Positions 25,522 to 34,115 of a stretch of 51,922 nt of DNA are shown here, piece by piece. The first letter of the stretch is position 1, and each line of letters starts with the position of its first letter. The translations under genes and the position numbers were made by a program. The stretch is from an uncultured Bacteroidales bacterium (GTDB lineage: Bacteria; Bacteroidota; Bacteroidia; Bacteroidales; UBA932), in NCBI GenBank assembly GCA_900316045.1, contig ONBM01000046.1, forward strand, positions 1 through 51,922, given 5' to 3'. The notes beneath the pieces were generated by a model that searched no databases, had not been told where the DNA came from, and worked only from the letters and a program-made list of their open reading frames with translations.

Positions 25522-26919
25522 ATGAAAGCAAGATTTTTCCTTCTGGCAGCTACTGCTGTGGCGCTCTTCGCCCCCAAAACATTCTCACAGTCAAAGATAG
25601 ACCCCAAGGGTGGCATCTCCGCTGATATTCTCTCCGAGATTTCAAAGGGCTACGAGGGCGCAGCATCGGACAAGGCAATACGCAATGCGCTCAATTCCAA
25701 TTCCATAAGCGTGCTCGCAACAAATGTGGACAATCTTGCCATGATAGACACCCATTTCTCTGATGAAGTGAAGACCAAGGGTCGCACGAACCAGAAATCC
25801 TCCGGCAGGTGCTGGCTGTTCTCCGGACTTAACGTGCTTAGGTCCAGAATGATCGAGAAGCATGACCTAGGCAGTTTCACTTTCTCGCAAAACTACATAT
25901 TCTTTTACGATCAGCTGGAGAAGGCAAACTTGTTCTTGCAGGGCGTGATTGACACGAAAGATCTTCCTTTCGACGATAGGAAAGTTGACTGGCTGTTCAG
26001 CAACCCTATCGGCGACGGCGGGCAGTTCACCGGCGTTGCAAACCTGGTGATGAAGTATGGTCTGGTGCCATCAGATGCCATGCCGGAGACATATTCAGCA
26101 AATAACACCTCTGGGATGCGCAGCCAGATTGCCACTAAACTGAGGGAAGACGGCTTGAAGTTGCGAGATGCTTCTAAGAAAGACTGCCATGAGATGAAGG
26201 TTCAGATGTTGAAGGAAATTTATAGAATGCTGGTCCTCTGTCTCGGCGAGCCACCTAAGGAGTTCGAATGGACAAGATATAATTCGAAGAACGAATTCGT
26301 AAGCCGCAAGACCTATTCTCCGAAGTCGTTCTATGCAGAGTTCATCGGTGAGGATCTTGAAAACAACTACGTCATGCTTATGAACGACCCTTCCCGCGAG
26401 TACGGCAAGGTCTATGAAATCGATTACGACCGTCACGTCTATGACGGCCAGAACTGGCTGTATGTCAACCTGCCAATAGAACGCATCAAGGAAATAGCAA
26501 TCGCTTCAATCAAGGCCAACACTGCCATGTACTTCTCCTGCGACGTGGGCAAGTTCATGGACAGGACGAAGGGCACTTTGGACCTTCGAAACTACGACTA
26601 CGGCTCCCTCTTCGGAACTACTTTCGGCATGGACAAGAAGCAGAGGATAATGACCCACGCCAGCGGCTCATCCCACGCAATGACTCTGATTGCGACTGAC
26701 CTGCGTGACGGCAAGCCCGTCAAATGGATGGTGGAGAACAGCTGGGGCGAGACCTCAGGCTACAAGGGCAACCTCATCATGACCGACGACTGGTTCAATG
26801 AATACATGTTCCGCCTCGTCGCAGAGAAGAGATTCGTTCCAGCCGATGTCATGAATATGCTGAATCAGAAGCCGATTCTCCTCCCCGCCTGGGACCCGAT
26901 GTTCCTCCCGGAGGAATAA
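25522..26919 (+). CDS. Exported C1B (bleomycin-hydrolase/PepC-type) cysteine aminopeptidase
   Basis: 465 aa from ATG 25522. The open frame begins at 25477, but the chosen ATG starts a signal peptide (MKARFFLLAATAVALFAPKTFS, then QS). Papain-fold peptidase with NQKSSGRCWLF (Cys97), SSHAMTLI (His385) and VENSWGE (Asn406), all catalytic residues intact. Family members are homohexameric aminopeptidases, normally cytoplasmic in other bacteria; Bacteroidota versions with signal peptides exist. Length and block order are normal for C1B. Probably trims peptides in the periplasm. A near-consensus box TATATTCG at 25492-25499 could drive it. Confidence 0.88.
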   Translation: MKARFFLLAATAVALFAPKTFSQSKIDPKGGISADILSEISKGYEGAASDKAIRNALNSNSISVLATNVDNLAMIDTHFSDEVKTKGRTNQKSSGRCWLFSGLNVLRSRMIEKHDLGSFTFSQNYIFFYDQLEKANLFLQGVIDTKDLPFDDRKVDWLFSNPIGDGGQFTGVANLVMKYGLVPSDAMPETYSANNTSGMRSQIATKLREDGLKLRDASKKDCHEMKVQMLKEIYRMLVLCLGEPPKEFEWTRYNSKNEFVSRKTYSPKSFYAEFIGEDLENNYVMLMNDPSREYGKVYEIDYDRHVYDGQNWLYVNLPIERIKEIAIASIKANTAMYFSCDVGKFMDRTKGTLDLRNYDYGSLFGTTFGMDKKQRIMTHASGSSHAMTLIATDLRDGKPVKWMVENSWGETSGYKGNLIMTDDWFNEYMFRLVAEKRFVPADVMNMLNQKPILLPAWDPMFLPEE

Positions 26920-27063
26920 TGCGCTATTCCGTAATTTCCGATGCTTGAAAACTGCGATATCCAGCTAATTCAGGCTATGCAAAACTGCACTGTTCTTCAA
27001 AAAATAGTGTACGTGTTCATTACTCCGACAAATAATTACAGCTACGACGGACGATATATTTAA
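26920..27063. other. Spacer between C1B peptidase and AAA ATPase genes
   Basis: No gene seen. It contains no obvious hairpin with a T-run; the downstream part leads into the twin palindromes at 27064-27091. Confidence 0.4.
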
Positions 27064-27091
27064 TTAACATTTTGTTAATAACATTTTGTTA
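27064..27091. promoter_or_regulatory. Twin palindromic operator-like sites
   Basis: TTAACATTTTGTTAA (27064-27078) is a perfect 6-bp palindrome around TTT. A second site TAACATTTTGTTA (27079-27091) repeats it with 14-base spacing. Both overlap the -33 element and the spacer of the promoter for the following ATPase gene, the expected place for a repressor. The binding protein is not identified. Confidence 0.5.
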
Positions 27092-27101
27092 ATTATATTT
27101 G
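27071..27101 (+). promoter_or_regulatory. Full Bacteroides promoter TTTG-N19-TATATTTG
   Basis: TTTG at 27071-27074, 19 bases, then TATATTTG at 27094-27101: a complete consensus match. Start expected near 27108, 11 bases before the ATG at 27119, so the leader is nearly absent. Confidence 0.75.
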
Positions 27102-27118
27102 CGCAAATCAGTAGATGC

Positions 27119-28255
27119 ATGAACGACAATCCTTTCATATTGGAGCCGTACAGGTCTAAAGAACTGTTCTGCGACAGGGAAGAGGAATCTTCCCGGCTCA
27201 TCGAAGACGTGGAAAACGGGAGGAACGTGACGCTCATTTCTCCACGAAGGCTGGGCAAGACTGGCCTCATCCTCAGGACTTTCGATGAGATAGCTTCGAG
27301 GAAATTGAAAATCAAGACAGTCTACGCAGACATCAGCTCGGCCAGTAATCTTGACGATTTCATCAGGCTGTTGTCAGAGGCCGTGGTAAGCGTTCTCAAA
27401 GAAAACTCAAAGATTTCGAAGTTTTTCAAGTCGCTTGGAGGGATAAGGCCGCTGATAAGCTACAATCCCGTCACTGGTCAGCCGCAGCTCTCAATTACTT
27501 GGCAATCCAACGAAGAGAAGGCCATGACTTTGAAGTCCCTGTTGAACTATCTTGAAGGTAGCGGAACCACTGTCCTTGTAGCGATTGACGAGTTTCAGCA
27601 GATAAGAGAGTTTCAGGATGTGAATATGGAAGCTCTGCTGAGGACTTATATTCAACCTCTGGGCAATGTCCACTTCATATTCAGTGGTAGCAGGAAGCAC
27701 GTTATGAGCGACATGTTCACCAATGCCAAAAGCCCCTTTTATGAGAGCACCATATTCATGAACCTGGGAAAGTTGGACAAGGCAGTATATTCAAGATTCA
27801 TAACGGATATGTTCAATAAGGGAGGAAAGGAAATTGAACCATCTGACATTGAATATATTATCGAATGGACCGAGGATTACACCTTTTACACCCAAGCCCT
27901 TTGCAATACTGTCTTCATGATTAGCGGTGACAAGGTCGGCAGGAATGATGTCAACAATGCCATCGTGCGTATCTTGGAGAGCAATCAGGACCGTTTCCTT
28001 GAAATCAGGCGGCTGCTGACGGCTCAGCAGTGGAATGTCCTAACTGCGGTTGCAAGAGAAGGCTCCGTCTCCAGACCCACTGCCACCTCATTCCTTAAGA
28101 AGAATGCCCTCCCATCCGGAGCCTCAGTTCTCCGAGCTATCAACTCCTTAGTAGACAAAGAGATGCTCCTGGCTACCACCACCCCCGACGGCCTCACCTC
28201 ATATTCGGTGTACAACGTCTTTCTGTCGAAGTATTTGAAGAATATACGATTGTAG
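27119..28255 (+). CDS. AAA-type ATPase with C-terminal winged helix (archaeal ATPase/STAND-like)
   Basis: 378 aa from ATG 27119 (MNDNPFILEPYRSKELFCDREEE). The start at 27086 would lie in the promoter. N-terminal motif NPFxxx..FCDREEE precedes Walker A SPRRLGKTG (41-49); Walker B is VLVAIDEFQQ (Asp157, Glu158); FIFSGSRKH is the sensor-1 region. The last 75 residues resemble a winged helix (LTAQQWNVLTAVAREGSVSR). The family (PF01637-like) includes many orphan ATPases of unknown role in Bacteroidota. Solitary gene with its own strong promoter and twin palindromes. It converges on the flippase gene with 23 bases between stops. Confidence 0.8.
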   Translation: MNDNPFILEPYRSKELFCDREEESSRLIEDVENGRNVTLISPRRLGKTGLILRTFDEIASRKLKIKTVYADISSASNLDDFIRLLSEAVVSVLKENSKISKFFKSLGGIRPLISYNPVTGQPQLSITWQSNEEKAMTLKSLLNYLEGSGTTVLVAIDEFQQIREFQDVNMEALLRTYIQPLGNVHFIFSGSRKHVMSDMFTNAKSPFYESTIFMNLGKLDKAVYSRFITDMFNKGGKEIEPSDIEYIIEWTEDYTFYTQALCNTVFMISGDKVGRNDVNNAIVRILESNQDRFLEIRRLLTAQQWNVLTAVAREGSVSRPTATSFLKKNALPSGASVLRAINSLVDKEMLLATTTPDGLTSYSVYNVFLSKYLKNIRL

Positions 28256-28278
28256 GGAGCCAAGCATTATAGCGAACA

Positions 28279-29691
28279 TCAATCTGCTTTATTGACAAGA
28301 GATTTTAAGAAGTTTATGATATTGAGCCTCTTTATGGCTATAACTGTTAGGAATGCTGTTATTATGATAAGGAAGGTAATTCTTAAGATGATATTTGATT
28401 TGAAGTATGCTAGTACTAGCGAGATGAGTACTGAAAGAATAAGTGCGATTAATAATTGATTTGGCAGATGTAGGCTAGAATATTTCCTAGTTGCCGCATA
28501 CATCATGAAATAAGTTACTATCCTTGATATCGTCAATCCGATAGGAACTGCAACAACACCTATCTTCTTTAGGAAGGCAATCAAAAATAAAATATTGAGC
28601 GTGCTGCCAATGATGTAAGCTATCCCGACGAATTTCGTATTTCTGCTTATTGACAGTCCTGATTGTGCTATTGGGAACAATAGCAGGAATGACATAGGTA
28701 TGCAAAGCATTGTAAGGTAAATGCATGCATCTAGATAGTCCTTATTGCTGAATATTAGAATGAGTTCATTTGATAACAAGGATAACGCACACGAAACGAA
28801 TATGGCTAGAAGAACGAAAAAAGTAAATAGTCTGTCTAACTCACTTTGAAAATTAGGCTTTTTGTAACTTTCATAAAGATAAGGGGCCCAGACATTTCTA
28901 AGAGCCATGCTGATAAGAGTGAAGGCAGATGCAAATTGTACTGCGACGGAGTAAATTCCTAGTTCAGTATAAGATACAGATTTACCGATGAATATCTGGC
29001 CCAAGGAAGAATCAACCCATCCTGCGAGAATAGCAGGAAGGAGAGGTATGCAATATTTCAGCGCCCTTTTTAGATAGTTCCAATCGAAACTGAGATTTAC
29101 AAGGGATTTATTCAGCAGGTAGAAATATATCAGCGAGAAAAGATCCCCAACGAGGGTGCCGACGAAAAAGCCTGTTATTCCCCAATGGAGCACCGCAATT
29201 GTGTAGATGTTTACGGTCAGCTGAATGACTAGGCTCATTATTGTACCTATTGCAAACTTGACAGGCTGCTTGTTGAATCTAGTCAGAATAGAGAAATAAG
29301 ATATGAAACTCCCTGCCGGAATTGAAAGCAGGACTAATATGAAATCTAATTCATGACCGTGCAAGCTTAAGACGTTTTCTACCCAGAAATTGCAGGATAG
29401 GCTCATTATTATCAGAATCGAAATAGATATGGTCAGAATTGACCAAAATCCAGTAGATACCAGAATCGTCTTATTAATGCCTTTCTCGTAATAGTCCCTG
29501 GCGATGCCAGAGTGAATGTTCAAATTTGAGGCAAGATCGAGGATTCCTTTAACAGAAATGAGCATTGCCATGATTCCGTATTCCTCTTGGGTTAGAATTT
29601 TCGTATACATCGGCATCAGCAATAAGGCTGCTATTTTCCCTATCACTGAGGCCAGTCCGTATATCAAAAAATCTTTTAGGAATCTTAGCAT
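28279..29691 (-). CDS. Wzx-type polysaccharide/oligosaccharide flippase
   Basis: 470 aa from ATG 29689-29691 (MLRFLKDFLIYGLASVIG); the open frame to 29748 overlaps the preceding gene. About 12-14 membrane segments of the MVF/polysaccharide-biosynthesis superfamily, with the typical N-terminal YGLASVIGKIAALLLMPMYTKILTQEEYG. It should move a lipid-linked repeat unit across the inner membrane. Last gene of the glycan operon, 8 bases after the glycosyltransferase. Base composition is more AT-rich than the neighbouring housekeeping genes, as is usual in surface-glycan loci. Confidence 0.88.
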   Translation of the reverse strand: MLRFLKDFLIYGLASVIGKIAALLLMPMYTKILTQEEYGIMAMLISVKGILDLASNLNIHSGIARDYYEKGINKTILVSTGFWSILTISISILIIMSLSCNFWVENVLSLHGHELDFILVLLSIPAGSFISYFSILTRFNKQPVKFAIGTIMSLVIQLTVNIYTIAVLHWGITGFFVGTLVGDLFSLIYFYLLNKSLVNLSFDWNYLKRALKYCIPLLPAILAGWVDSSLGQIFIGKSVSYTELGIYSVAVQFASAFTLISMALRNVWAPYLYESYKKPNFQSELDRLFTFFVLLAIFVSCALSLLSNELILIFSNKDYLDACIYLTMLCIPMSFLLLFPIAQSGLSISRNTKFVGIAYIIGSTLNILFLIAFLKKIGVVAVPIGLTISRIVTYFMMYAATRKYSSLHLPNQLLIALILSVLISLVLAYFKSNIILRITFLIIITAFLTVIAIKRLNIINFLKSLVNKAD

Positions 29692-29699
29692 GTTAAGTA

Positions 29700-30827
29700 T
29701 TAGCCAGATGTGTATGCCTTCACCCAGTCTTTTATGCATTCTTCCCAAGTATTCATCTTCCCTGCATCCATGTTAGATTTGACAATTCCTTGATAATAAA
29801 CGGGGTCTTTCGAAATCTTTTCGAGCTGAAAAAATGCATCCCCAAAAGAAGAGGCTGGAAAGGCTTTGAAATGCTCTTGCTTTAATCTATTATCATAGTT
29901 GAGCCATGTTCCATAGATCATTATGGAACCGGCGCACAGACACTCGACGATGCTCCTAGAAAATCCATCATAAGTCGAAAGCTGTAAAGTTATGTCTGTG
30001 CCATAGCGAAATCTTGCAATCTGCTCATCTGAGAGAAAATGTCCCTTGATCATAGAATAAGAGTATCCGCTGCTTGTAAGCGCACATTCAACTTCCTCCG
30101 CATATTCGGGAACAGTACCCCTTGTCATGATTGCTAATAGGTGAAACTTATCTCTCAGTTGTGGTCTGATTGAGAAGTTTCGGATGATTTCTTTATGCTG
30201 ATGAATTGACTTCCCGCTATAGCCGATGAGAACTGTAACCTTATCGTTAGGGAATCCTAACTCTGCTTTGATTTCATTTCTTGGGTATTTTTTTATCAAA
30301 TCATATATGATATCAAGAGAAGCTGAACCGAGTCTTGACTCCTTGAATTTTTCTCTTAGGAAAGGAAAAGTTTCGAGCCAGAGGAGGTGCTTAGAATTCA
30401 TGAGGCAGTCAATTCTCTCTAGAAATTTTTTAAGTCTGTTTCTATAGAGTTTTTTGGATCCTAGGATTTTCCGGTATTCTTCTCCGCCCCAGAATGTGGC
30501 AAAAAGCCTATCGCAATGAGATCGCAATTTACGAGATAGCAAATCGGCCGCAACGATCAGATGACAATGTATTATGTCGAAATGCTTCTCTTGAAGATAT
30601 TTGTCAAGCTGATACGCTTGATGAAATGAGGGATTGAAATCTTTGCCTGGAAAAGGGATTGGCTTTGCTGTCGCGACACTGTCATAGTATTGGTAATCAC
30701 AGTCTTGTTCATGGGAATGATGGAATTCGAAAACATTGATTGTGACATCCATTGATATTTTCAGCCATTTAGCCATGTTATAGATGAAAACATCATTGGC
30801 GTTGCTTACGACTAATAATAAATTCAC
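29700..30827 (-). CDS. Glycosyltransferase, GT-B fold (GT4-like)
   Basis: 375 aa, no signal peptide. N-terminal Rossmann half (MNLLLVVSNANDVFIYNMAKWL, HFDIIHCHLIVAADLLS). The C-terminal half has VTVLIGYSGKSIHQHKEII and a sugar-nucleotide region with DITLQLSTYDGFSRSIVECLCAGS, where the family E-x7-E appears only partly. Distant from characterised GT4 enzymes, so donor and acceptor cannot be assigned. Overlaps the nucleotidyltransferase gene by 4 bases. Confidence 0.72.
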   Translation of the reverse strand: MNLLLVVSNANDVFIYNMAKWLKISMDVTINVFEFHHSHEQDCDYQYYDSVATAKPIPFPGKDFNPSFHQAYQLDKYLQEKHFDIIHCHLIVAADLLSRKLRSHCDRLFATFWGGEEYRKILGSKKLYRNRLKKFLERIDCLMNSKHLLWLETFPFLREKFKESRLGSASLDIIYDLIKKYPRNEIKAELGFPNDKVTVLIGYSGKSIHQHKEIIRNFSIRPQLRDKFHLLAIMTRGTVPEYAEEVECALTSSGYSYSMIKGHFLSDEQIARFRYGTDITLQLSTYDGFSRSIVECLCAGSIMIYGTWLNYDNRLKQEHFKAFPASSFGDAFFQLEKISKDPVYYQGIVKSNMDAGKMNTWEECIKDWVKAYTSG

Positions 30828-31876
30828 GGCCTGATTCTTTTAAGATATTGATCCCAGTCCCCTATATCCGTCCAAGATCGCTCGCTGACAGGGAAGCACC
30901 CAACTTTGCCATCACTATTCATGACATCTTTGATGAGGTCAGTGATGTCCAAATGCTCATTTTCAGGGATGCGATTAATTAGATCTGGTTGCATAATATA
31001 AACTCCGGTGTTTATCATATATGCATTTTCCGGCTTCTCAGAAATTGCCTTCAATAAACCATTATCTCCTGTTTCTATCACTCCGTAAGGTATCCTGAGG
31101 CTCTTCACCGTCGTGATTATCGTGATGTCATTATTGTTCTTTACATGGTAATCGTAAACATCCCTGAAGTCTTGATCGATGAGGGTGTCGCAATTAGAGA
31201 CAAAAAAAGGTGTAGTTATCTTACCATTTAGCAAAGATACACTGCCAATTGTCCCCATCGGTTTTCGCTCTTGGAAGAATGTAATATCATAGTTGTGAGA
31301 AAGACTCCCGAGATAAAACTTAATTATTTCATACTTGTAATTGACGGACAAATAAAATTTATGGCATCCTATGCCCTCGAACTGGTCCATGATTCTTTCA
31401 ATAATGGTTTTTTCGCCGATAGGGAGAAGCGGTTTCGGAATCACGTTTGTCAGAGGTCTCATTCTAGTCCCTTTTCCGCCGGCCATGATGACTACAGGTA
31501 AGTCAATCAGTTCCCTTGGAGGGTGTTTAGTATTCAAGAATACATCTGTCCAGAAAAGCACATCTACGATGTCTCCGTTCTCATTGAGGATTGGCATGCA
31601 TTCGGCACGTAAACGATACATCTCGTCCTTTATCTTTTGGGATGAATCTGTGACATGTCCAAAAACTTTGTCGTTGTCGATGATATTCTCAACGCAAGAT
31701 GTAAGTACTGAACCCTTGATAATTGCTCTTTGAATATCTCCGATAGTGAGCATGCCGATGAATTTCTCTTTTTCGAATACGAAGAGAATCTTAACTTTCT
31801 GCTCGTCCATTACTTTCAGAGCATTGATAAGAGTACATGAAGGCTCTATTATTCTATTCCTAATCTTTTCTATCAT
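30824..31876 (-). CDS. CBS-domain sugar-1-phosphate nucleotidyltransferase, PtmE-like
   Basis: 350 aa. Residues 1-115 are a tandem CBS pair (FEKEKFIGMLTIGDIQRAI; ECMPILNENGDIVDVLFWTD). Residues 126-350 are a nucleotidyltransferase: VVIMAGGKGTRMRPLT (128-143), IPKPLLPIGEKTIIERI, and DTLIDQD with the metal-binding Asp. The fusion is that of PtmE from Campylobacter, which makes GDP-glucosamine for legionaminic acid; that comparison is by architecture only. It would activate the sugar used by the dehydratase and aminotransferase in this operon. The CBS pair may sense adenine nucleotides. 4-base overlap with the downstream GT. Confidence 0.82.
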   Translation of the reverse strand: MIEKIRNRIIEPSCTLINALKVMDEQKVKILFVFEKEKFIGMLTIGDIQRAIIKGSVLTSCVENIIDNDKVFGHVTDSSQKIKDEMYRLRAECMPILNENGDIVDVLFWTDVFLNTKHPPRELIDLPVVIMAGGKGTRMRPLTNVIPKPLLPIGEKTIIERIMDQFEGIGCHKFYLSVNYKYEIIKFYLGSLSHNYDITFFQERKPMGTIGSVSLLNGKITTPFFVSNCDTLIDQDFRDVYDYHVKNNNDITIITTVKSLRIPYGVIETGDNGLLKAISEKPENAYMINTGVYIMQPDLINRIPENEHLDITDLIKDVMNSDGKVGCFPVSERSWTDIGDWDQYLKRIRP

Positions 31877-31885
31877 ATGGAAAGA

Positions 31886-32911
31886 TTATTTTTCTATTCC
31901 GTCGGTATAGTCACTTTCTTTACCCCAAAGCTTCTCAAAGCGGTTATTTATCATCTCTTCCTTTAGGTCTTCAAGAAAGGAGATATAATCATATTTGGGC
32001 TTAAAGCCGAGGTTCTCCACCGTTTTTGTAATGTCCAGCTGAAAATTAGGCGAATCTGGCTTCGAACGATTAATGATTATCTTTGATTTGGAGGGATCGC
32101 CGAAAACCTCAATTATTCCTTTGATTTGATCTAATCTACTGACAGGCATTCCATTCCCAACATTATAAAACCCACTAGGAGCCTCCGATGAAAGAGCCTT
32201 CTCTATTATCTGAACGCAATCCTTAACATAAACAACATCTCTCTTGCATTCTGGGTTTCCCCATAATTCTATGTCCTCTCCTCTTTCTGCTTGTTCTATT
32301 ATAGCACGCTGTCCTGTCATTTTTTTCTTGCCGTCGATGAAATAAGAAGGATTAGGATGATAGCAGAAGATGTTTTGTAATCTTAGAATGAAATACTTGA
32401 ATCCATACTTAAAAGAATAATGCATTACAAGGTCACATGCGGCATTTTTCGTAATTGCGTAGATGCTATGATCGTTGTTTTTGGGGAAACTGCGTGTCGC
32501 ATCTGCGTCTACTGGCTTTTCCCCATTGCAAAGATAAAGCAAGTCTGAATATGTTTGAGGATACACGAAGCGTTTCACGCCTGATGAGATAGAATAGTCA
32601 AGCACATTCAGAGTTCCAATTTCATTGATCATAATATATTTCCTTGGGTCAAAGCCTTTCATGACTGCCGGCAAGATACCTGCCATGTCAATGACTCCGA
32701 AAACATTCTCTTTTGGGAGTTTTTCAAATTGTTCTTTGTCCATTATGTCTACTGAAACATAAGGAATGTCATAATCTGCAAAGAAGCCATTGTCGGAGCT
32801 CCTTCGCCCAACAGCGACAATGTCATAGCCCATTTCTTTAAGATACAAAGAAGTATAACAGCCAACTTTCCCTGTTGCCCCGAAAATGATTATTTTCCCT
32901 TTATTCATCAT
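31886..32911 (-). CDS. NAD(P)-dependent extended SDR: sugar-nucleotide epimerase/dehydratase/reductase
   Basis: 341 aa. Rossmann motif FGATGKVG (about 10-17) and catalytic YAITK (Tyr151, Lys155); substrate loop GNPECKRDVVYVKD is typical of sugar-nucleotide epimerases. Probably an epimerase or 4-ketoreductase on the nucleotide sugar made by this operon. Which of these cannot be read from sequence. It overlaps the end of the ATP-grasp gene by 11 bases; the NTase follows 9 bases later. Two adjacent ATG codons (32911 and 32908) are possible starts. Confidence 0.82.
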   Translation of the reverse strand: MMNKGKIIIFGATGKVGCYTSLYLKEMGYDIVAVGRRSSDNGFFADYDIPYVSVDIMDKEQFEKLPKENVFGVIDMAGILPAVMKGFDPRKYIMINEIGTLNVLDYSISSGVKRFVYPQTYSDLLYLCNGEKPVDADATRSFPKNNDHSIYAITKNAACDLVMHYSFKYGFKYFILRLQNIFCYHPNPSYFIDGKKKMTGQRAIIEQAERGEDIELWGNPECKRDVVYVKDCVQIIEKALSSEAPSGFYNVGNGMPVSRLDQIKGIIEVFGDPSKSKIIINRSKPDSPNFQLDITKTVENLGFKPKYDYISFLEDLKEEMINNRFEKLWGKESDYTDGIEK

Positions 32912-34115
32912 TCTTTTCAGATATATTTTTAAAGTTAATGAAATTCTCTAATTTATTCTCGTAGTCTTCTAATTTTTTATCTAAGTCTAATCTGTCTTTA
33001 CCCTTGACAATGATTTCACCATACCTGTCTATGCTATTTTTGATCTCAGGAATTCTGTCCCCGTCATGTAGATTAAGCCTGAAGAGGTGAACACCATCCC
33101 AATCGTTGACGACAACGATCTTAGGATCGATTCTTATGATTTTTCCATTAGGAAAATTGAAGAAACAGATTCCGGATGCCCCTGGCTCCGTTACGGGTTT
33201 TAAGTCAATTGGCTTACCCATTGCAATATTAATCAATTGGTCTTCAATGTTTATTCCCGTAGACAGAGGAACAAGGTGTGATGTAATGAAATCGCCACCC
33301 AGCCGAGGACTGGTTTCAATTACATAAATTCCTTGTTTGTTTATCTTTAGCTCCGTGTGAGAAGCGCAATTGTCGAAGCCCAGGCTATTAGCTATTTTCC
33401 TGATCAATACAGTTATGCTGCTCCTAATCTCTTCGGTCAGATTCGCTGGCTCCTTATGCCCTAACTCAACATTGTATGGTTTCTGAGTCGTTTTTTTCTC
33501 TGTGAACTGAATTATGAACGATTTGCCTTTCTGATGCAGGCTCTCTATGCTATATTCAGGTCCCTCGATATATTCCTCTACGAGGACAGAGTCCATTTTA
33601 GTGAAATGGCAGGCTTCTCGGATATTCTCTCGCAATTCATCGATATCGTGACAAAGTTTCACGCCTCGGCTTCCTGAATTGTCTCTTGGCTTTACGATGA
33701 GAGGAAATTTTAAGTCTCCACTTTCCTCTGCTTCCCGAATCAACCGACCTTTCGCACAAGGAATGCCATTCAGCATAAACAACTCCTTCATCTTGAATTT
33801 GTCTGTCGATGCAATCGCGGTATCTTCAGAGAAGAAAGGAGCAGAAATTGCCTTTGCGACCTTTGCCATCATCCTAAGAGGCTTGTCTGTCGCAGTCGTT
33901 ATTATCGCTGATGCATCGTACTTCTTTGCGACTTTTATTGTCCCATTGAAATCCCTACCATCAATGACCTCGAAGGCATCAACTTCTTTTTTGCATGCAG
34001 CACTTTCCGATGGATCTATGCCGACAACGAATAAACCTTGGGCTTTTGCCCTGAGAATTAGCGATTTCTGAAGTTCTCCAGTACCGAATAGAAGGATTGT
34101 TTTATTTTGTTTCAT
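32901..34115 (-). CDS. ATP-grasp ligase of the glycan operon
   Basis: 404 aa from ATG 34113-34115 (MKQNKTILLFGTGELQ), overlapping the aminotransferase stop by 14 bases. PreATP-grasp Rossmann half (about 1-100), then ATP-binding FPLIVKPRDNSGSRGVKL, VLVEEYIEGPEYSIE, and the metal site IETSPRLGGDFI. The layout is that of PurK/carbamoyl-phosphate-synthase-like carboxylate-amine ligases. Such enzymes form amide bonds between a carboxylate and an amine; the neighbouring aminotransferase would supply a 4-amino sugar, so acylation with an amino acid is plausible. That is inference. C-terminal about 80 residues are a helical extension. Confidence 0.8.
   Translation of the reverse strand: MKQNKTILLFGTGELQKSLILRAKAQGLFVVGIDPSESAACKKEVDAFEVIDGRDFNGTIKVAKKYDASAIITTATDKPLRMMAKVAKAISAPFFSEDTAIASTDKFKMKELFMLNGIPCAKGRLIREAEESGDLKFPLIVKPRDNSGSRGVKLCHDIDELRENIREACHFTKMDSVLVEEYIEGPEYSIESLHQKGKSFIIQFTEKKTTQKPYNVELGHKEPANLTEEIRSSITVLIRKIANSLGFDNCASHTELKINKQGIYVIETSPRLGGDFITSHLVPLSTGINIEDQLINIAMGKPIDLKPVTEPGASGICFFNFPNGKIIRIDPKIVVVNDWDGVHLFRLNLHDGDRIPEIKNSIDRYGEIIVKGKDRLDLDKKLEDYENKLENFINFKNISEKNDE

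Noticed and set aside
29516..29776. Plus-strand ORF over the flippase/GT boundary
   Set aside because: Antisense to two well-supported genes.
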